From contig NW_025408668.1 in assembly GCF_020360975.1 (NCBI RefSeq), forward strand, positions 2,728,001 to 2,792,000: 64,000 bases of DNA, written 5' to 3'. This document shows, in pieces, positions 46,084-56,397 of the stretch. Within the stretch, counting starts at the first letter, position 1. Each line of letters starts with the position of its first letter. Origin of the DNA: Hirsutella rhossiliensis. Its lineage: Eukaryota > Ascomycota > Sordariomycetes > Hypocreales > Ophiocordycipitaceae. The notes under the pieces are model-generated. The model was not told the DNA's origin. It made no database searches and worked only from the letters and a program-made list of their open reading frames with translations. A program made the position numbers and the translations under genes.

Positions 46084-48992
46084 GGCCCCCTTTCCGCTCC
46101 CTGTGCCCGATTTTTAGTCTCCCTGTGCACCTTACCGTATTAGGTAGAAGCATCGCGAATCGGCCAAGACTTGCATTTGTGTGTGCAACACACCAATTAC
46201 TGTAGAAGGTGGTCACGGATTGTAGAGTCTTTGCGTTGAACATTATGAATTTGAAGCTATTCGCACATTTCCTCCATATCTTCTAGCCGCATTACAAGCT
46301 CATACGGCTGCCGCATTGCGTGGCCTCTTTTCCGCCGTGGTGAGCGTTCCCCCTTTCCTCTAACTGTAGCGTTACTTATCTGCGAAGCCGGGAGCGGCAT
46401 AAATCCTCCTTCCACTGATGTAAGGGTGCTAGAAAGAGGGTCGAGGACCCAAGGGTAAAGAGACGAGGGCGCTCGCGATGCCCCGTTGAGACCCTCCTTG
46501 ACGCGGCGGCCGCGGCGGCTCGTGATATTCGAAGGCCGAGGGTAGCCGCCGCATAAGTTGGGTGGCAGACTCTGAGCGCCGGAAAGTCTGCGGTTGCTGG
46601 TATGAGGTCGGCTGTGTAGGCGTTTGACGGATCACGATGTCGGCTTGTGGTGTTGACGCTGCTTGTGGTGTTGACACCGACCACGAAGCTATAGCCGGCC
46701 CAATGCCAAGGTAGTTGCCAATAGCCTCAAGCCGCGCAAGCACTGTCTGCAAGACTGGCTGCCGCTGTTGCTGTTGCCCGCGAGGCTGTGACTGTTGCGA
46801 AGCTGGTGAGGTAGCTGCTGCTGCCGCTGCTGACGAGGCCACAGGTGCAGTTACAGCGGCTGTTGCAACGGCTGCAGTCGTGGCCACAGGTGCGAAGGCT
46901 ATGGCTCTGGCTGGTCTGCGGCGCCGGGCAATGACTCGAGGATCGCGAATTCGTCTGTATGGGTCTGTGACAGCAAGATCCTGCCGTAGAAGCCAGTGGT
47001 TGTCCCACAAGTTCAAGGGCAAGGGTCTTGTAGCTATAACTTTGCGGCTAGTCCCTCCCTTGGACCTGGAGGTACGAGGCGATAATATGCTTGCAGGGCA
47101 GCCCGTATTGGGCAGTGAAGCTATTCCCACATTCCCAAGTGGCCGCTCTTGTGGTTTGAGGAGGCCGGCCGAGGCGGCTAGTGCCTGTTTCTGTACAAGC
47201 TCGAGAGACGGATATGACGCCTTCTCGACGGCTTCCTCATATAATGGTAGCCGGAACAGGTCGCGAGTCCGTCGTGATTCGCGCTCAACGGTCCGATCAT
47301 GGTGTTCTCGTGAGGTTGAGGCTTGTAGTTGCAAGGCATGATATAATTCAAGCAGGTTCGACTGGCCGTTGCGAAGGAAGGTGCGAGAGCTTGAGTGAAG
47401 GGATTCACAAGGCGAGGTCGTTGTGTGGCCCCAGTTGCGGTAACGGCAGACCCAAGCGCGCGCCCATTGCGTTCGTACAGGCATCCAGACCTCTTCCACA
47501 TACCTAAGAATAATGTGCTGGTCTGAGAAGGCGCCTTGACGATGCCCCAGCGGCTGTTGAACTCGTCCTCGGTCGGGGCATACACTACGGACCGGAAGGC
47601 TGTTGTGAAGGCACAGGGCCTCTTTCCGGCAGTGGCTCCGGTAGCTGCAGAGCGCCCGGGGTCTTCATCGTCTTGGGGCTCTTGCGGCGGGTCAAATGGG
47701 TCGTCATCGTCATAGTCGCCAAGCCAGCGCTTCTTCGCGTTTGTAGTGATGTTCTTCATGATATGCCACGTACAGACCTGTAGCTGTGAGTCCGGGAAGG
47801 TAGCCGTCAATGCAGCGCGCGCAGCAGCGTCATAGTCAGTGATGATAACGTGTGGGATAAAGGCATTGCCGTCAGCCTCGCCTCTTAGCCTTGCCTTTGA
47901 CTGTAACCACTCGCGAAGCTGTATAAAACACCAGGTAAATGCGTTTGTGTCTTCGGAAGGGACTAAACAGAAAGCCACAGGAAGATAGAGCCCAAGGCAG
48001 TGATTCCATTGATCTCTAGCAGCTTGAGGCCATATCTATTCGTGTTGTTCGTTACGTCGGCCATCATAAGGTGTGAATGTTGTGCCCAAAGCCGCAAGGC
48101 AGGGTCAAGGCCCACAATCTGGTAGAAGAAGCGATCCTCATCGTCAAGTAGCTCTTTATGGAAGGCACCTTCCTCGTCGAGCCTGGCAATAAGCGCTTGT
48201 GTGGATGTATGTGCCCCAAGCTCCCGGAGACGAAGCCGGGCACAGATATTCGCGATGTCTTGCTCTGTTGCAAGTAGCCGCGGGCTCTTAGCCCGAAGAG
48301 CAAGAAGGATCTGCCGCGCCGTTAAGCCAGCATCGCGAGATAAGTCTTTAACCTGCTGGAGTTGATGTGGATGAAGGCGCCGGTATTCTGGGAAGGCGCC
48401 GGCCCTATTGGCCTCATGGTTGTGCCTTGGGCACATCACAGAGATCCGCCAGAGGTCTCCCTCTAGCTTCAGGCGCACAACCTTGACTCTAAACGGGCAG
48501 GAAGTCCGCCTGGTGCCAGTCTTCCGGAGTCCTAACGAGGCTGACTTGTATTCACGGCCGCCGCATGCGCATACGATGTCGTAACGGCGTGGGAGCCCAT
48601 GTTCGTAGTTGCTTGGCTTGAACTTAACTATGGCGTAGCCTTGGCAGCGCGCATGCCGCTGGAGCTCGTCAAACGCATCGTCAAAGGTCTCAAAGAGTGG
48701 CATATTGTTTGGCGGGGGCTGGAGAAGCATCTTGGAGAAAGAACGGGTTGATTAGCTGCTTTGTGGCGGTTGTGTGCCTCTGAAACTTAGCTACGCAGAC
48801 GCGATGTGGTATTGCGAGGTGGGTGGTTATCACGAGTTATTTTGGCTTGCGGTGTTGTACCAGGAGGCACTGCTTGCCGCGACGCCAATTGTGTGTATTA
48901 TGTGTGTTACGCGTCTACGTGTGGAGTCTTGCCAAGTACGGTAAGGTGCACAGGGAGACTAAAAATCGGGCACAGGGAGCGGAAAGGGGGCC
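46084..48992 (-). mobile_element. Mutator-like DNA transposon (MULE) copy 2
   Basis: 2,909 bp, nearly identical to copy 1 and in the same orientation. 56-bp inverted repeats lie at 46,084-46,139 and 48,937-48,992, with target duplication taacttaat (46,075-46,083 and 48,993-49,001). The separate duplications show an independent insertion, not a tandem duplication of DNA. No RIP-type damage. It has a 21-bp internal expansion relative to copy 1 near 46,655 (a repeated ttgtggtgttgac unit). Confidence 0.95.
46429..48730 (-). pseudogene. MULE transposase copy 2, frameshifted
   Basis: Three overlapping frames (48,730-47,963; 47,978-47,178; 47,499-46,429) together cover the same protein as copy 1. 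The zinc-binding N-terminus is intact here in one frame with the HNH part. Breaks: one G missing near 47,983 (after the VTNNTN motif) and one T missing near 47,537. At each place where copy 1 is broken this copy is intact, and the reverse. The start may be 48,730 or the MPLF Met at 48,703. Confidence 0.88.
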
Positions 48993-49343
48993 TAACTTAA
49001 TAGGCCTTTCCGTTTTAGGTGCACTTGCCACAGTCCCCCCATTATTTGTATGCTGGATAGTCAGAGCTGTGTGCTGGGCAGTCAGGGCCTTAATTAGTTT
49101 CTCCAGCACTTTTGGAGCGCGGCCTGGCGCGATGAGGTACTTTTTGCTAATATCGGTCGGGCTGGAAATGGGAGGGAGAGGGAGACGAAGAAGTGTACGG
49201 TACATCAAGTAATAGCGGCGAGTATTGAGAGATGGTGCCTGCTTAGGCCATTTGTACCAGTCACCCATTCGGAGGTGGCCTCCACTCTTGGTGACTGGTA
49301 TTGTTAAACCAGTCATATTATCCTCTAACAAAATTGGAGGCAC
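48993..49343 (-). pseudogene. Unrecognised coding-like fragment interrupted by MULE 2
   Basis: A minus-strand frame reads protein-like sequence (for example MGDWYKWPKQAPSLNTRRYY and KKYLIAPGRAPKVLEKLIKA) up to the MULE 2 insertion point. If MULE 2 and one duplication are removed, the frame stays open into the 46,037-46,083 spacer and meets a possible donor gtgagt. No ATG is visible at the upstream side. It could be a gene or an older element fragment; the family is unknown. Confidence 0.35.
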
Positions 49344-49661
49344 CTCCGTTAGAGATGACTGGTTGGTATTGTGGTATATATTTCTCTACAGGTATCCGTA
49401 CAACAGCGAGGAACTGTAGGATATACCTAGGTATGTACCATGTACCCACTTGGCAGTCGTAGTGGGGTCGGCAAAACGTCTCGGCATCGTACGTGACTGG
49501 CCGCGATCGGCCGGCCCGCTTGGGCGAATTTGAAATATTACACACGCTACCCCGTAACTACGTAGTAGAGCAACGACTCGTTCCTCGGTCCATTCATTTT
49601 TTAAACACCGACCCGCAATCCCTGCAGGCAACCAGCTCTCCCTCAAGCTGAGCAGCTCCCC
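49344..49661. other. Promoter region of APC15
   Basis: Short open frames only. Between 49,250 and 49,370 there are several inverted accagtca/tgactggt units, perhaps the remains of a small element. No gene. Confidence 0.4.
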
Positions 49662-50946
49662 ATGTTCACGATACTGCCAGACTTTACGCCGCGAGATGTA
49701 CCACCTCCCCAAGGCCTTGCCCACGTCTGGGGCCCAACGCTGATGACGGTCGCAGTCGCATTCTCTGTGGTACACGTCCTCGAGAACGCCCTTCCCCTCG
49801 GCCGCGTCTCGCGACGCGCACCACGCCGACGGCGGCGGCGGCCCAAACACCACCACCGCCCATGCCTCCCATCCCTCGCGCTCCCGCGGCCAGGTCGTGG
49901 AGCGCACGGCGCTGGCCCGCCTCGCCGCCGACGAGCAGCACCTGAACCGGCGGCGCGTCAACGTGCAGAACTTTGGCAGCGCCTGGCTCAAGCCCCCCGG
50001 CGTGCCCAAGACGCTGCACCAGATGCGCGAGGAGAAGCGCGAGCAGGAGGAGCACCAGGAGGCCCTTCGTCGCGAGCAGCTGGCCCAGGAGCTCGCCGAG
50101 GCCGAGGCCGGTGGGATGCCCGACGACGGCCTGATGGATGATGTCCAGCTGGACGGCGCGCAGGACCTGGACGATGAGATACCCGATGCCGATGACCCCT
50201 TTGGAATGGATGACGATGACGACGACGACGACGACGACGATGACGACGATGACGAGGAAAATGAGCAAGAGGATGGGGAAGCAGCGGCCGACGGGACCGA
50301 GGTCGACGACGCGGCGCTGCGAGAGGAGCGTCAAAACGACCTCATGGCAGCCCGCATGCGCATGACGGACGATGCATTCCGCGAGGCCCTCGTCCGCGGC
50401 GACCCAGACGGCGACGCCATGTACGGTGGCGAGGAGGAGCTTGAGCAGGAGAGCCAGGGCCAGATGCTCGACGAGGACGACTTTGCCCACAGCCTCGACG
50501 GCGACGACGATGACGCCACGGGGCTCGACATGGACGCCAACCTCGACGACGACATTCCCGAAGCCGGGAGCGGCGGCGGCTACGAGCACACCGACTCCGA
50601 GGCCGAGCTCAGCAGCAGCAGTCACGACGACGACGATGGTGGTGGTGGTGGTGGTGGTGGTGATGGTGGTGGCAACCAGGAGGTGGAACGTGGCGCCTAC
50701 GACAGCAGCAGCGACGACGACGACGGCCACGACGACGCAGACGACCTCGCAGGCCACGAAGTTGGCTTCGCCCCGCGCATCGCTCCCCTCGGCCCTCCGC
50801 AGTCGCCCACCACCATGGTCGGCCGGACGAGCGCATCGGGCCCGCGCAGCAGCATGGACCTGAGCAACCTTGTTTCCCACGACGTCGACGAGAGCAGCTT
50901 TGCCGAGAGCAGCCCCGCGCAGAGCCGGCAGGCTCGATACGGGTGA
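49662..50946 (+). CDS. APC15: Anaphase-promoting complex subunit Apc15
   Basis: Model: exon 1 49,662-49,697, intron 49,698-49,755 (GT..AG, 58 bp, branch-like gctgatgac), exon 2 49,756-50,946; 408 residues. Splicing joins FTPRD to SHSLWYTS, the conserved N-terminus of fungal Apc15p proteins as I recall it. The second hallmark, NVQNFGSAWLKPPG, lies at about 81-94, followed by a basic/acidic coiled region (TLHQMREEKREQEEH). The rest is acidic and low-complexity, with a run of 15 Asp near residues 165-180 and a Gly run from ggt repeats near 50,637. Apc15 (Mnd2 in yeast) belongs to the anaphase-promoting ubiquitin ligase in the nucleus and affects checkpoint-complex turnover and Cdc20 handling. 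The donor GTACCA is non-standard, so the intron start rests on frame and motif continuity. Confidence 0.9.
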
Positions 50947-51367
50947 CGCCCGTCAACTCGGAAGCACAGTCATCTTGGTGCAGGGGAAAGAAGGAGGGGG
51001 GTGGGCGAGAGGGAGAAAAGGAATCATGGAGAGTGCCCATTGTCACCGTTGCATGGATAACATACTGTGGCATTGATCGTACGGGGTGCGCGTGTCCTCC
51101 CGAGACCCATGCCCGTGAGGAACAATGCTCTTTTCCGACCTGTCCGTAGAAAACGACATCCAAGAAACAGCCGCAAACCAGACGCCCGCCAAAATGCATA
51201 GGAACAAGACACGTCAACAGCCGCTGCTCCCGCAACGAGGCTCCGACGATCCCCCTTCCCCCCGTATAACCGATCCTCCTTCCCCGTTTATTGCGCCTCT
51301 CAAATTATCAAACGTGATTTGGTCGTCCGGACGTCCGTTCCACGAGGAAGAGAGAGAAAGAGCCGCA
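50947..51367. other. Convergent 3' region of APC15 and BET1
   Basis: 421 bp between the two stops; no gene seen. Confidence 0.6.
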
Positions 51368-52184
51368 TCAGAAGAGCCAGACATAAACAAAGAGCAGGGC
51401 GACGGCGGCGAAAAACGCCAGCCAGACCCTCCAGCCGACGCCGGTGCGCTGGGCCATGATGAGCATGCGGTTCATGGTGCCGCGCAGGCGCAGGCGCGTC
51501 GAATCGAAGCTGTTGTTCATCTTTTCCGCCAGGGCCGACGAGTCGCGGATCTCGTCGCCAATGGCAATCGTCATCTGCGCAAACGTCCGTAGGCGTCAGT
51601 TCCATCCCACGCATTTTTTTGGTCCATCGGCTTGTCCCCCCCTTGCCTTCATTCCCCCACGAACTCGACGTGTACATGTGGGTGGGTGCCCTGCCCAAAG
51701 GGGGGGGGCAAAGGGCAGTAGTAAATGGCAAGACTCACGTTCTTGAGCGTCTTGACCTTGCCCAGAATCCCCTCGACCTGGGCATCGTTCTGGCTCTCGA
51801 GCTCGTTGAGCACCGCGTCGCTGTACTGGCCCTTGCGGTTGGGCGTCGCCGGCCGGAAGCCCGGTCTCTCGTGGCCCATGTGCTGCTGCTGCTGCTGCTG
51901 CGACGGGTAGCCGCCGCTGCTCGGGTATCCGTAGCCGCCGGCGGCGGGGCTGGCCGTCGTCGTGCGCCGCGTCGTCGTCGGGTCGCCCGTGTAGCCCGCA
52001 AACAGGGCGCTGCGCGAGTCGCGCTGGTGCAGCGACGAGGCGCCGAATCTGCGCGTTGCCGCCGTCGTCAGCTGCGTCGCCTTGCTCCCCGTGTCGTTTC
52101 GGCTCTGCGGCGTCCTTTGGTTTTTCGACGGACTCGCTTTGGGGAGGGTAGGCAGGAAGCATCGGGCACTCACCTTTGCGACAT
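51368..52184 (-). CDS. BET1: ER-Golgi SNARE Bet1
   Basis: Model: exon 1 52,184-52,174 (MSQ plus 2 nt), intron 52,173-52,049 (GTGAGT..GCGCAG, 125 bp), exon 2 52,048-51,739, intron 51,738-51,575 (GTGAGT..GCGCAG, 164 bp), exon 3 51,574-51,368; 175 residues. Phases fit at both junctions. The N-terminus reads MSQRFGASSLHQRDSRSALF, followed by a Gln/Gly/Tyr-rich linker. The SNARE motif runs about 90-150 (LESQNDAQVEGILGKVKTLK, then MTIAIGDEIRDSS). The C-terminal membrane anchor is about residues 156-175 (WLAFFAAVALLFVYVWLF). The tail GTMNRMLIMAQRTGVGW is characteristic of fungal Bet1. Bet1 is a Qc-SNARE working with Sed5, Bos1 and Sec22 in vesicle fusion at the Golgi. Confidence 0.93.
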
Positions 52185-52933
52185 GGTATGGTGATGATGT
52201 TGGCCCCCAGAGCCCGAAGCAGAGAAGGAAGCAAACACGCGCGGGCGTTCCGAGACTGGAGCAAAGGAGAAGGAGACTGGGGTCGATGGCTGGTGGCAAG
52301 ACTCCTCCGCCCCCTTTTGCTTTTATTTGTTGGTTATGCTTCGTTCGGTCTTCCCTGTTGTCGACATTTGCATGGATAGTAGTAGGTAGCTGGTTGGCGG
52401 ATTAAACGTGGTCTGTCTGATGCACACACAAGGGGCCCGAAATACGTTCTTTTTCCACCTCCAGTCAAAAGTACCTAATCTCTCCGCCGAGGTACGTACC
52501 TTTGTCTTTTTTGGCTTTGCCCTCAATCATCAGGCCAAACTCCGTCATCTCTGCTTCGCTTGAGAGAAGAGTCGAACAGGGATGTATTTGTTGATTCTTA
52601 TGAATGGAAGCCACCCTCAAGCACCACGACAGCTAGGCCTACCACCGAGCTCTGCGAAAGAACCTCATTCATATTCACGTTCGTATTCCTCATGCCTCAA
52701 CGTATCCATTGTGAGCTGCGCCGCCAAGTTCAAAGCATGGCGCCGAGTAAACATGTACCAGGGTCAAGGAGCCAACGAGTTCGGCCAATCCGCGTGCGCT
52801 GTGTACAGATCCAATGCTGGGGTCTATTTCAAAGCCCGAGCAGCCCGCCTCAACGCGTGACCACGGCTCACAACAGCCCCAAGCCCCTCGTCGGCAGGTA
52901 TGAGGAGACAAAGGAGAGCCGCCGGACGATACC
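52185..52933. other. Intergenic between BET1 and CHZ1
   Basis: Promoter side of BET1 and 3' side of CHZ1. Overlapping short open frames without motifs; no gene called. Confidence 0.5.
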
Positions 52934-53360
52934 TTAACCCGTCATTTCAGTGTCATCGGCCGTCGGCTCAAAGTCCTCGTCATCCTCTTCGTCCTCGTCC
53001 TCGGCGGGATGCTGCTCGGCTGCCTTGGCAAAGTCGATCTTGGTGCCGCGAGTGCGACGACCGCCTTCGAGAATGTTGTTGAGATCAATCTCCTCCATGC
53101 CATCCTCCTCGGCGTCTTGCGTGCATGGTTAGCAACACAACCATACTCACGGGAGCAAGGGTGGACGGGGTGCAGTCACCTTCATCGCCCTCGTTGGCGT
53201 CTTCCTCATCGTCTTCGTCGTCGTCGTCGTCGTCTACCACGGGCTCACTCTTGGGAGCCTCTTCCTCGACGGCCTTTCCCTTGCCTTTTGCATCAACGAC
53301 GTGCTCCTCGGCCGTGGGAGACTTGGTGCTGGCAGGGAGAGTGCTGCCGTTTTCCGCCAT
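52934..53360 (-). CDS. CHZ1: Histone H2A.Z-specific chaperone Chz1
   Basis: Model: exon 1 53,360-53,180, intron 53,179-53,116 (GTGACT..GCAAG, 64 bp, branch-like ttgctaac), exon 2 53,115-52,934; 120 residues. It is a small, very acidic protein: an Asp/Glu stretch at about 43-60, then the CHZ motif EIDLNNILEGGRRTRGTKID at about 69-88 and FAKAAE, then a second acidic stretch. The GRRTRG plus IDFAKA core is the signature of the CHZ domain. Chz1 binds H2A.Z-H2B dimers in the nucleus and delivers them for exchange by the SWR1 complex. Length fits the family. Unspliced, the frame would end in unrelated sequence, so the intron is needed for the CHZ motif. Confidence 0.92.
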
Positions 53361-53997
53361 GGCTGCTTGACAGAGGTGCGAGTAGATGAGAGCGGGGAGC
53401 AGAGATCAGAGTCGGCGCAGCAAGCTCGAGGCTAGTGGATGAGAGATTGGTATGAGCCAAGTTGTTGTTTGGTTGTGTTTTCAATTGATCCTCTGGTGAA
53501 TGGTTTGCGGTATGAGAATGGGTCAGTGAGGGCAGGCAGAAAGAGAGAGAGAGTGGATGAGAGGCCAAGAAAAGCATTGCGCTGCTGGTTGCCCAGCGCT
53601 CGCGGGACGTAACTGCCGCTCCAGGCCCGATCTGGACTAGCGGGAGAGCGCCAACCGGACGCGATTACCTAATTCACCAGCCACTTGAGGGCGAATACGG
53701 CGTAGGTGCAGGATAAGGAGTAGTAACTTAGTAGCTATGCCAATAAAGAAGACTGGAAGGATGCAAACAGCACTGGTACGGAGCTATGATACGATGCAAC
53801 AGAGTCGTGAATCGGGTAACTAGTAACAACAGGGAACCATGCACGTGCAAGGACAGTAGGCACTGAGTGATTTGGGCAAGACTCGGCAGAGACGGAAACA
53901 TGATCAACGCATCACATATCGGCAGACTCGAGGACTATTCCTCCGGTATGATACAGACGCATAAGAAAAACATGTGTCTTTTGCGACCTACCACCCT
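53361..53997. other. Intergenic between CHZ1 and EMC10
   Basis: Promoter side of CHZ1, with a pyrimidine-rich minus-strand leader (53,520-53,560), and 3' side of EMC10. No gene. Confidence 0.5.
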
Positions 53998-54653
53998 CTA
54001 TTTTTCACCCCCCCCTCCGCTCAGTGCTATAAAGACGGCAATGGCAATCATCCACCAGTATCTGCAAGGAAAAGGAGGTTAGCATCTCGGCATTCGCCCA
54101 AGCAGGCGAGACAAAGGACAACCTACTTTTGCAAAAACGACTTTTCCGGCTCGGGCTCGACCTTCTTGCCCTCGGGCGACAGGACGACGGGCTTGTTGAG
54201 CATGGGCTGCTTACCCCTTGCCTCGGGCAGCACCACCACCTTGGGCCCAAAGTCCCTCGTGTGTCCGGCATCGATGCCCACGCCCTTGCACGACGCGCTG
54301 ACGACGCGGCCATCGGCGTCGACAGCCAGCAGCACGTGCGGCGAGTAGCCCTTGCTGAAGTTGTCGGCCGCCGCCACCGTGGTGCCCGCCGCCCAGCGCT
54401 TCGAGGCCGCGTCGTACAGACCGATGCGCACGAGCCGCGCCGTCTCGGGCATTTCGGGGGCTTCGAAGGAGACGATTGACGACAGGGAGAGGGCTGCCAT
54501 GTCGTACGTCACCTCGGCTAACTGGCTGGGCGGTGGTGGTGATGGCGTCGCGGACGAGCTGTCGATGGGTTGGATGTAGACTTGGGCCGTTTGTGCTTGG
54601 GCGCCGACGAGAGCCGCGGCGCAGAGCGCAGACAGCAGAGGCGCGAGCAGCAT
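53998..54653 (-). CDS. EMC10: ER membrane protein complex subunit 10
   Basis: Model: exon 1 54,653-54,127, intron 54,126-54,062 (GTAGGT..TGCAG, 65 bp, with gctaacc as branch site), exon 2 54,061-53,998; 196 residues. The ATG at 54,653 starts a signal peptide (MLLAPLLSALCAAALVGAQA); the longer upstream frame has no such start. The lumenal part has LVRIGLYDAASKRW, DNFSKGYSPHVLLAVD and RDFGPKVVV, matching fungal EMC10 as I remember it. The spliced exon adds the membrane segment YWWMIAIAVFIALSGGGG at about 177-194. Without the intron there is no membrane anchor. EMC inserts and helps fold membrane proteins at the endoplasmic reticulum. Certainty is high for the family, moderate for the exact start. 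Confidence 0.85.
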
Positions 54654-55275
54654 CTTGTTTGTCTCTCGCGCGTGACCGCCAAGAATCGACGTAGTCTCGG
54701 GGTGGTGGAGAAGGAAAGGCGCGGTGGGATGGAACGCTGAGGTTAGCAGCAAATTCATGTGTCGCATCCAGTCACTACAAGCGCCGCCGCAGCACACGGG
54801 CCGCACGTGCCGAGGTCGCATTACAGTACACACTGTAAATCCATCCACCAAAGTCCGGGCTACAAACGCATCCATTCAACGGAGATTTTGTTCCTCCCTT
54901 CTCCAAGTACGAGAGACATGCTTTTGTCTCGGCTCCGGACAAATATGCTCCCTGCTGAATCGCGCAGGCCGTAACTTATGGTACGGCAGAGAAATCCTCC
55001 TGTCTTGTGCTCTAGTCGCCCTGCCTCCCTCCCATATATGCATCCCAAAATGTCGAACAAGAGACCCAGAGAGAAGACAAGATAAAAAGACATTGTGCCT
55101 TTGACACCGGTGTGTGCTTTCACCCCACCCCTCCAAGCGAAGCCGGATTCCGGTGCCAAGCGCATGCCTCGTGACTCCAAATGCAGCGTCAATACCAATG
55201 CAGCGCATCAAGCTCATCACCATCCTCAGTCCCGCAGACAGCGCCCTCTTCCAAGGGTCCACGCGCGCGATGAAG
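54654..55275. other. Intergenic between EMC10 and PHO80-like gene
   Basis: Promoter of EMC10 and 3' region of the cyclin gene. Overlapping short frames only; no gene. Confidence 0.5.
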
Positions 55276-56397
55276 CTAACCATCTGACAATCCCACTGGC
55301 TTCTCGTCGTCGTCGTCCATGTCATCCTCGGAGAGCCCGTCCGTGTCAAGCGCGTACCCGGGCGTTCGCTCCACTAACCCCCTATAATAGGCCACGAGAA
55401 CCTCAGGATTGGGCACAATCTTCCAGTCTACCCGGTAGAGAAACTCGAGCTCCAGCAACTTCAGCTCTGCCACCCGCACGCCGCCCACCCGGGCATACGT
55501 TGTGTTATTCCAAAACGAGTCGGACAGGCCCTTGGCCGCCACCGTGGCCGCCGTGATGAGGAACCGGTGGACTGTCAGCGTGTTGATGGTGAATTCCTGG
55601 TAGAGCGCGCACAGGCGGTCGATGTAGTAGACCATGGCCAGCAGCAGCGGCGGGGTCAGCGTGGCGTGCCTCGCCAATCGATGGAGGTAGTCGCGCACCG
55701 AGATGCCGGGGGGGGTTCTGACGTGGCACCATGGTCAGCCATCGGGGCACAGGGCCGTCGGGAGCGCGGCCTACCTCGAATGAAAGCGCGTGAGCCCGCC
55801 ACTCGATATTCGGATGGCGTCATTTGTGGCAATCAATTCCGCCAGCATGTGCGCTATTAGCTCCACCATGTCTTCTACAGCGCACTGCTCGTAGCGCCGG
55901 GGCAGCATCTTGGGAGGCTGCTCGTTGGCCCTCGGTCTCTTAGACGAGGCGGCCCCGGGCGCCGGAGAAGCATGCTCCGGGTCGGCTATCTCAGATCCAG
56001 ACGCTCTGGCGTAGCGGGTGCCCTGGCTGGGCGAGCCCCTTCTCTTGTTGGGTGACAGCGCTCGCGGCGCTGCTTCCGAGGGCGCGGGCGCGGGGGCGGT
56101 CGGCAACGGTTGAGGCCGAGGCGGAGGTGGAGGCGGCGGCGGCGTCGTCGTGTCTCGCGGACCTCGGGTTGGGGGCGACCTTTGGGCGTCGGCCGGTCTT
56201 GGACAAGGTCGGGAGGCCGATCTTGGCGTCGGGGCGCCGGACGACGAGGCCGTCGACGAGGCGGTTCGGGGTATGCGCACAGACGGGGCGCGCGGCGACC
56301 CGGGCGGCGGAGGGGACAGGGCGGGGGCGTGGCCTCGGCAAAAACCGGTAGGCGAGGCATTGGCAGAGCTGGCGAGGATAGGCGATGTCTTCAACAT
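55276..56397 (-). CDS. PHO80/PREG-type cyclin (Pho85-type CDK partner)
   Basis: Model: exon 1 56,397-55,775, intron 55,774-55,718 (GTAGGC..GTCAG, 57 bp), exon 2 55,717-55,276; 354 residues. Residues 1-170 are low-complexity (Pro, Ser, Arg, with a proline run at about 86-93) and probably disordered. The cyclin core starts at about 174 (VEDMVELIAHMLAELI) and continues ISSGGLTRFHSR, then across the splice TPPGISVRDYLHRLARHA, MVYYIDRLCALY, HRFLITAATVAAKGLSD and ELKLLELEFLYRVDW. This is the Pho80/PREG pattern. In yeast and Neurospora this cyclin with its kinase represses phosphate-starvation genes by phosphorylating Pho4/NUC-1. The acidic tail ends KPVGLSDG. The ATG choice is the first in frame with the core; an upstream intron could add sequence. 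Confidence 0.9.

Noticed and set aside
46715..47341. Plus-strand Ala/Arg-rich frames in both MULEs
   Set aside because: Antisense of the low-complexity transposase tail.
43139..48992. Tandem segmental duplication of a gene
   Set aside because: Each unit has its own inverted repeats and a different 9-bp target duplication, so these are two transposon insertions.
49684..50880. Long minus-strand frame of 398 codons rich in Val
   Set aside because: It is the antisense of the acidic APC15 coding sequence; the Val runs mirror the Asp (GAC/GAT) runs. APC15 motifs on the plus strand decide.
51619..52299. Several 190-220-codon frames around BET1
   Set aside because: They run through the BET1 introns or the other strand; the three-exon BET1 model explains the locus.
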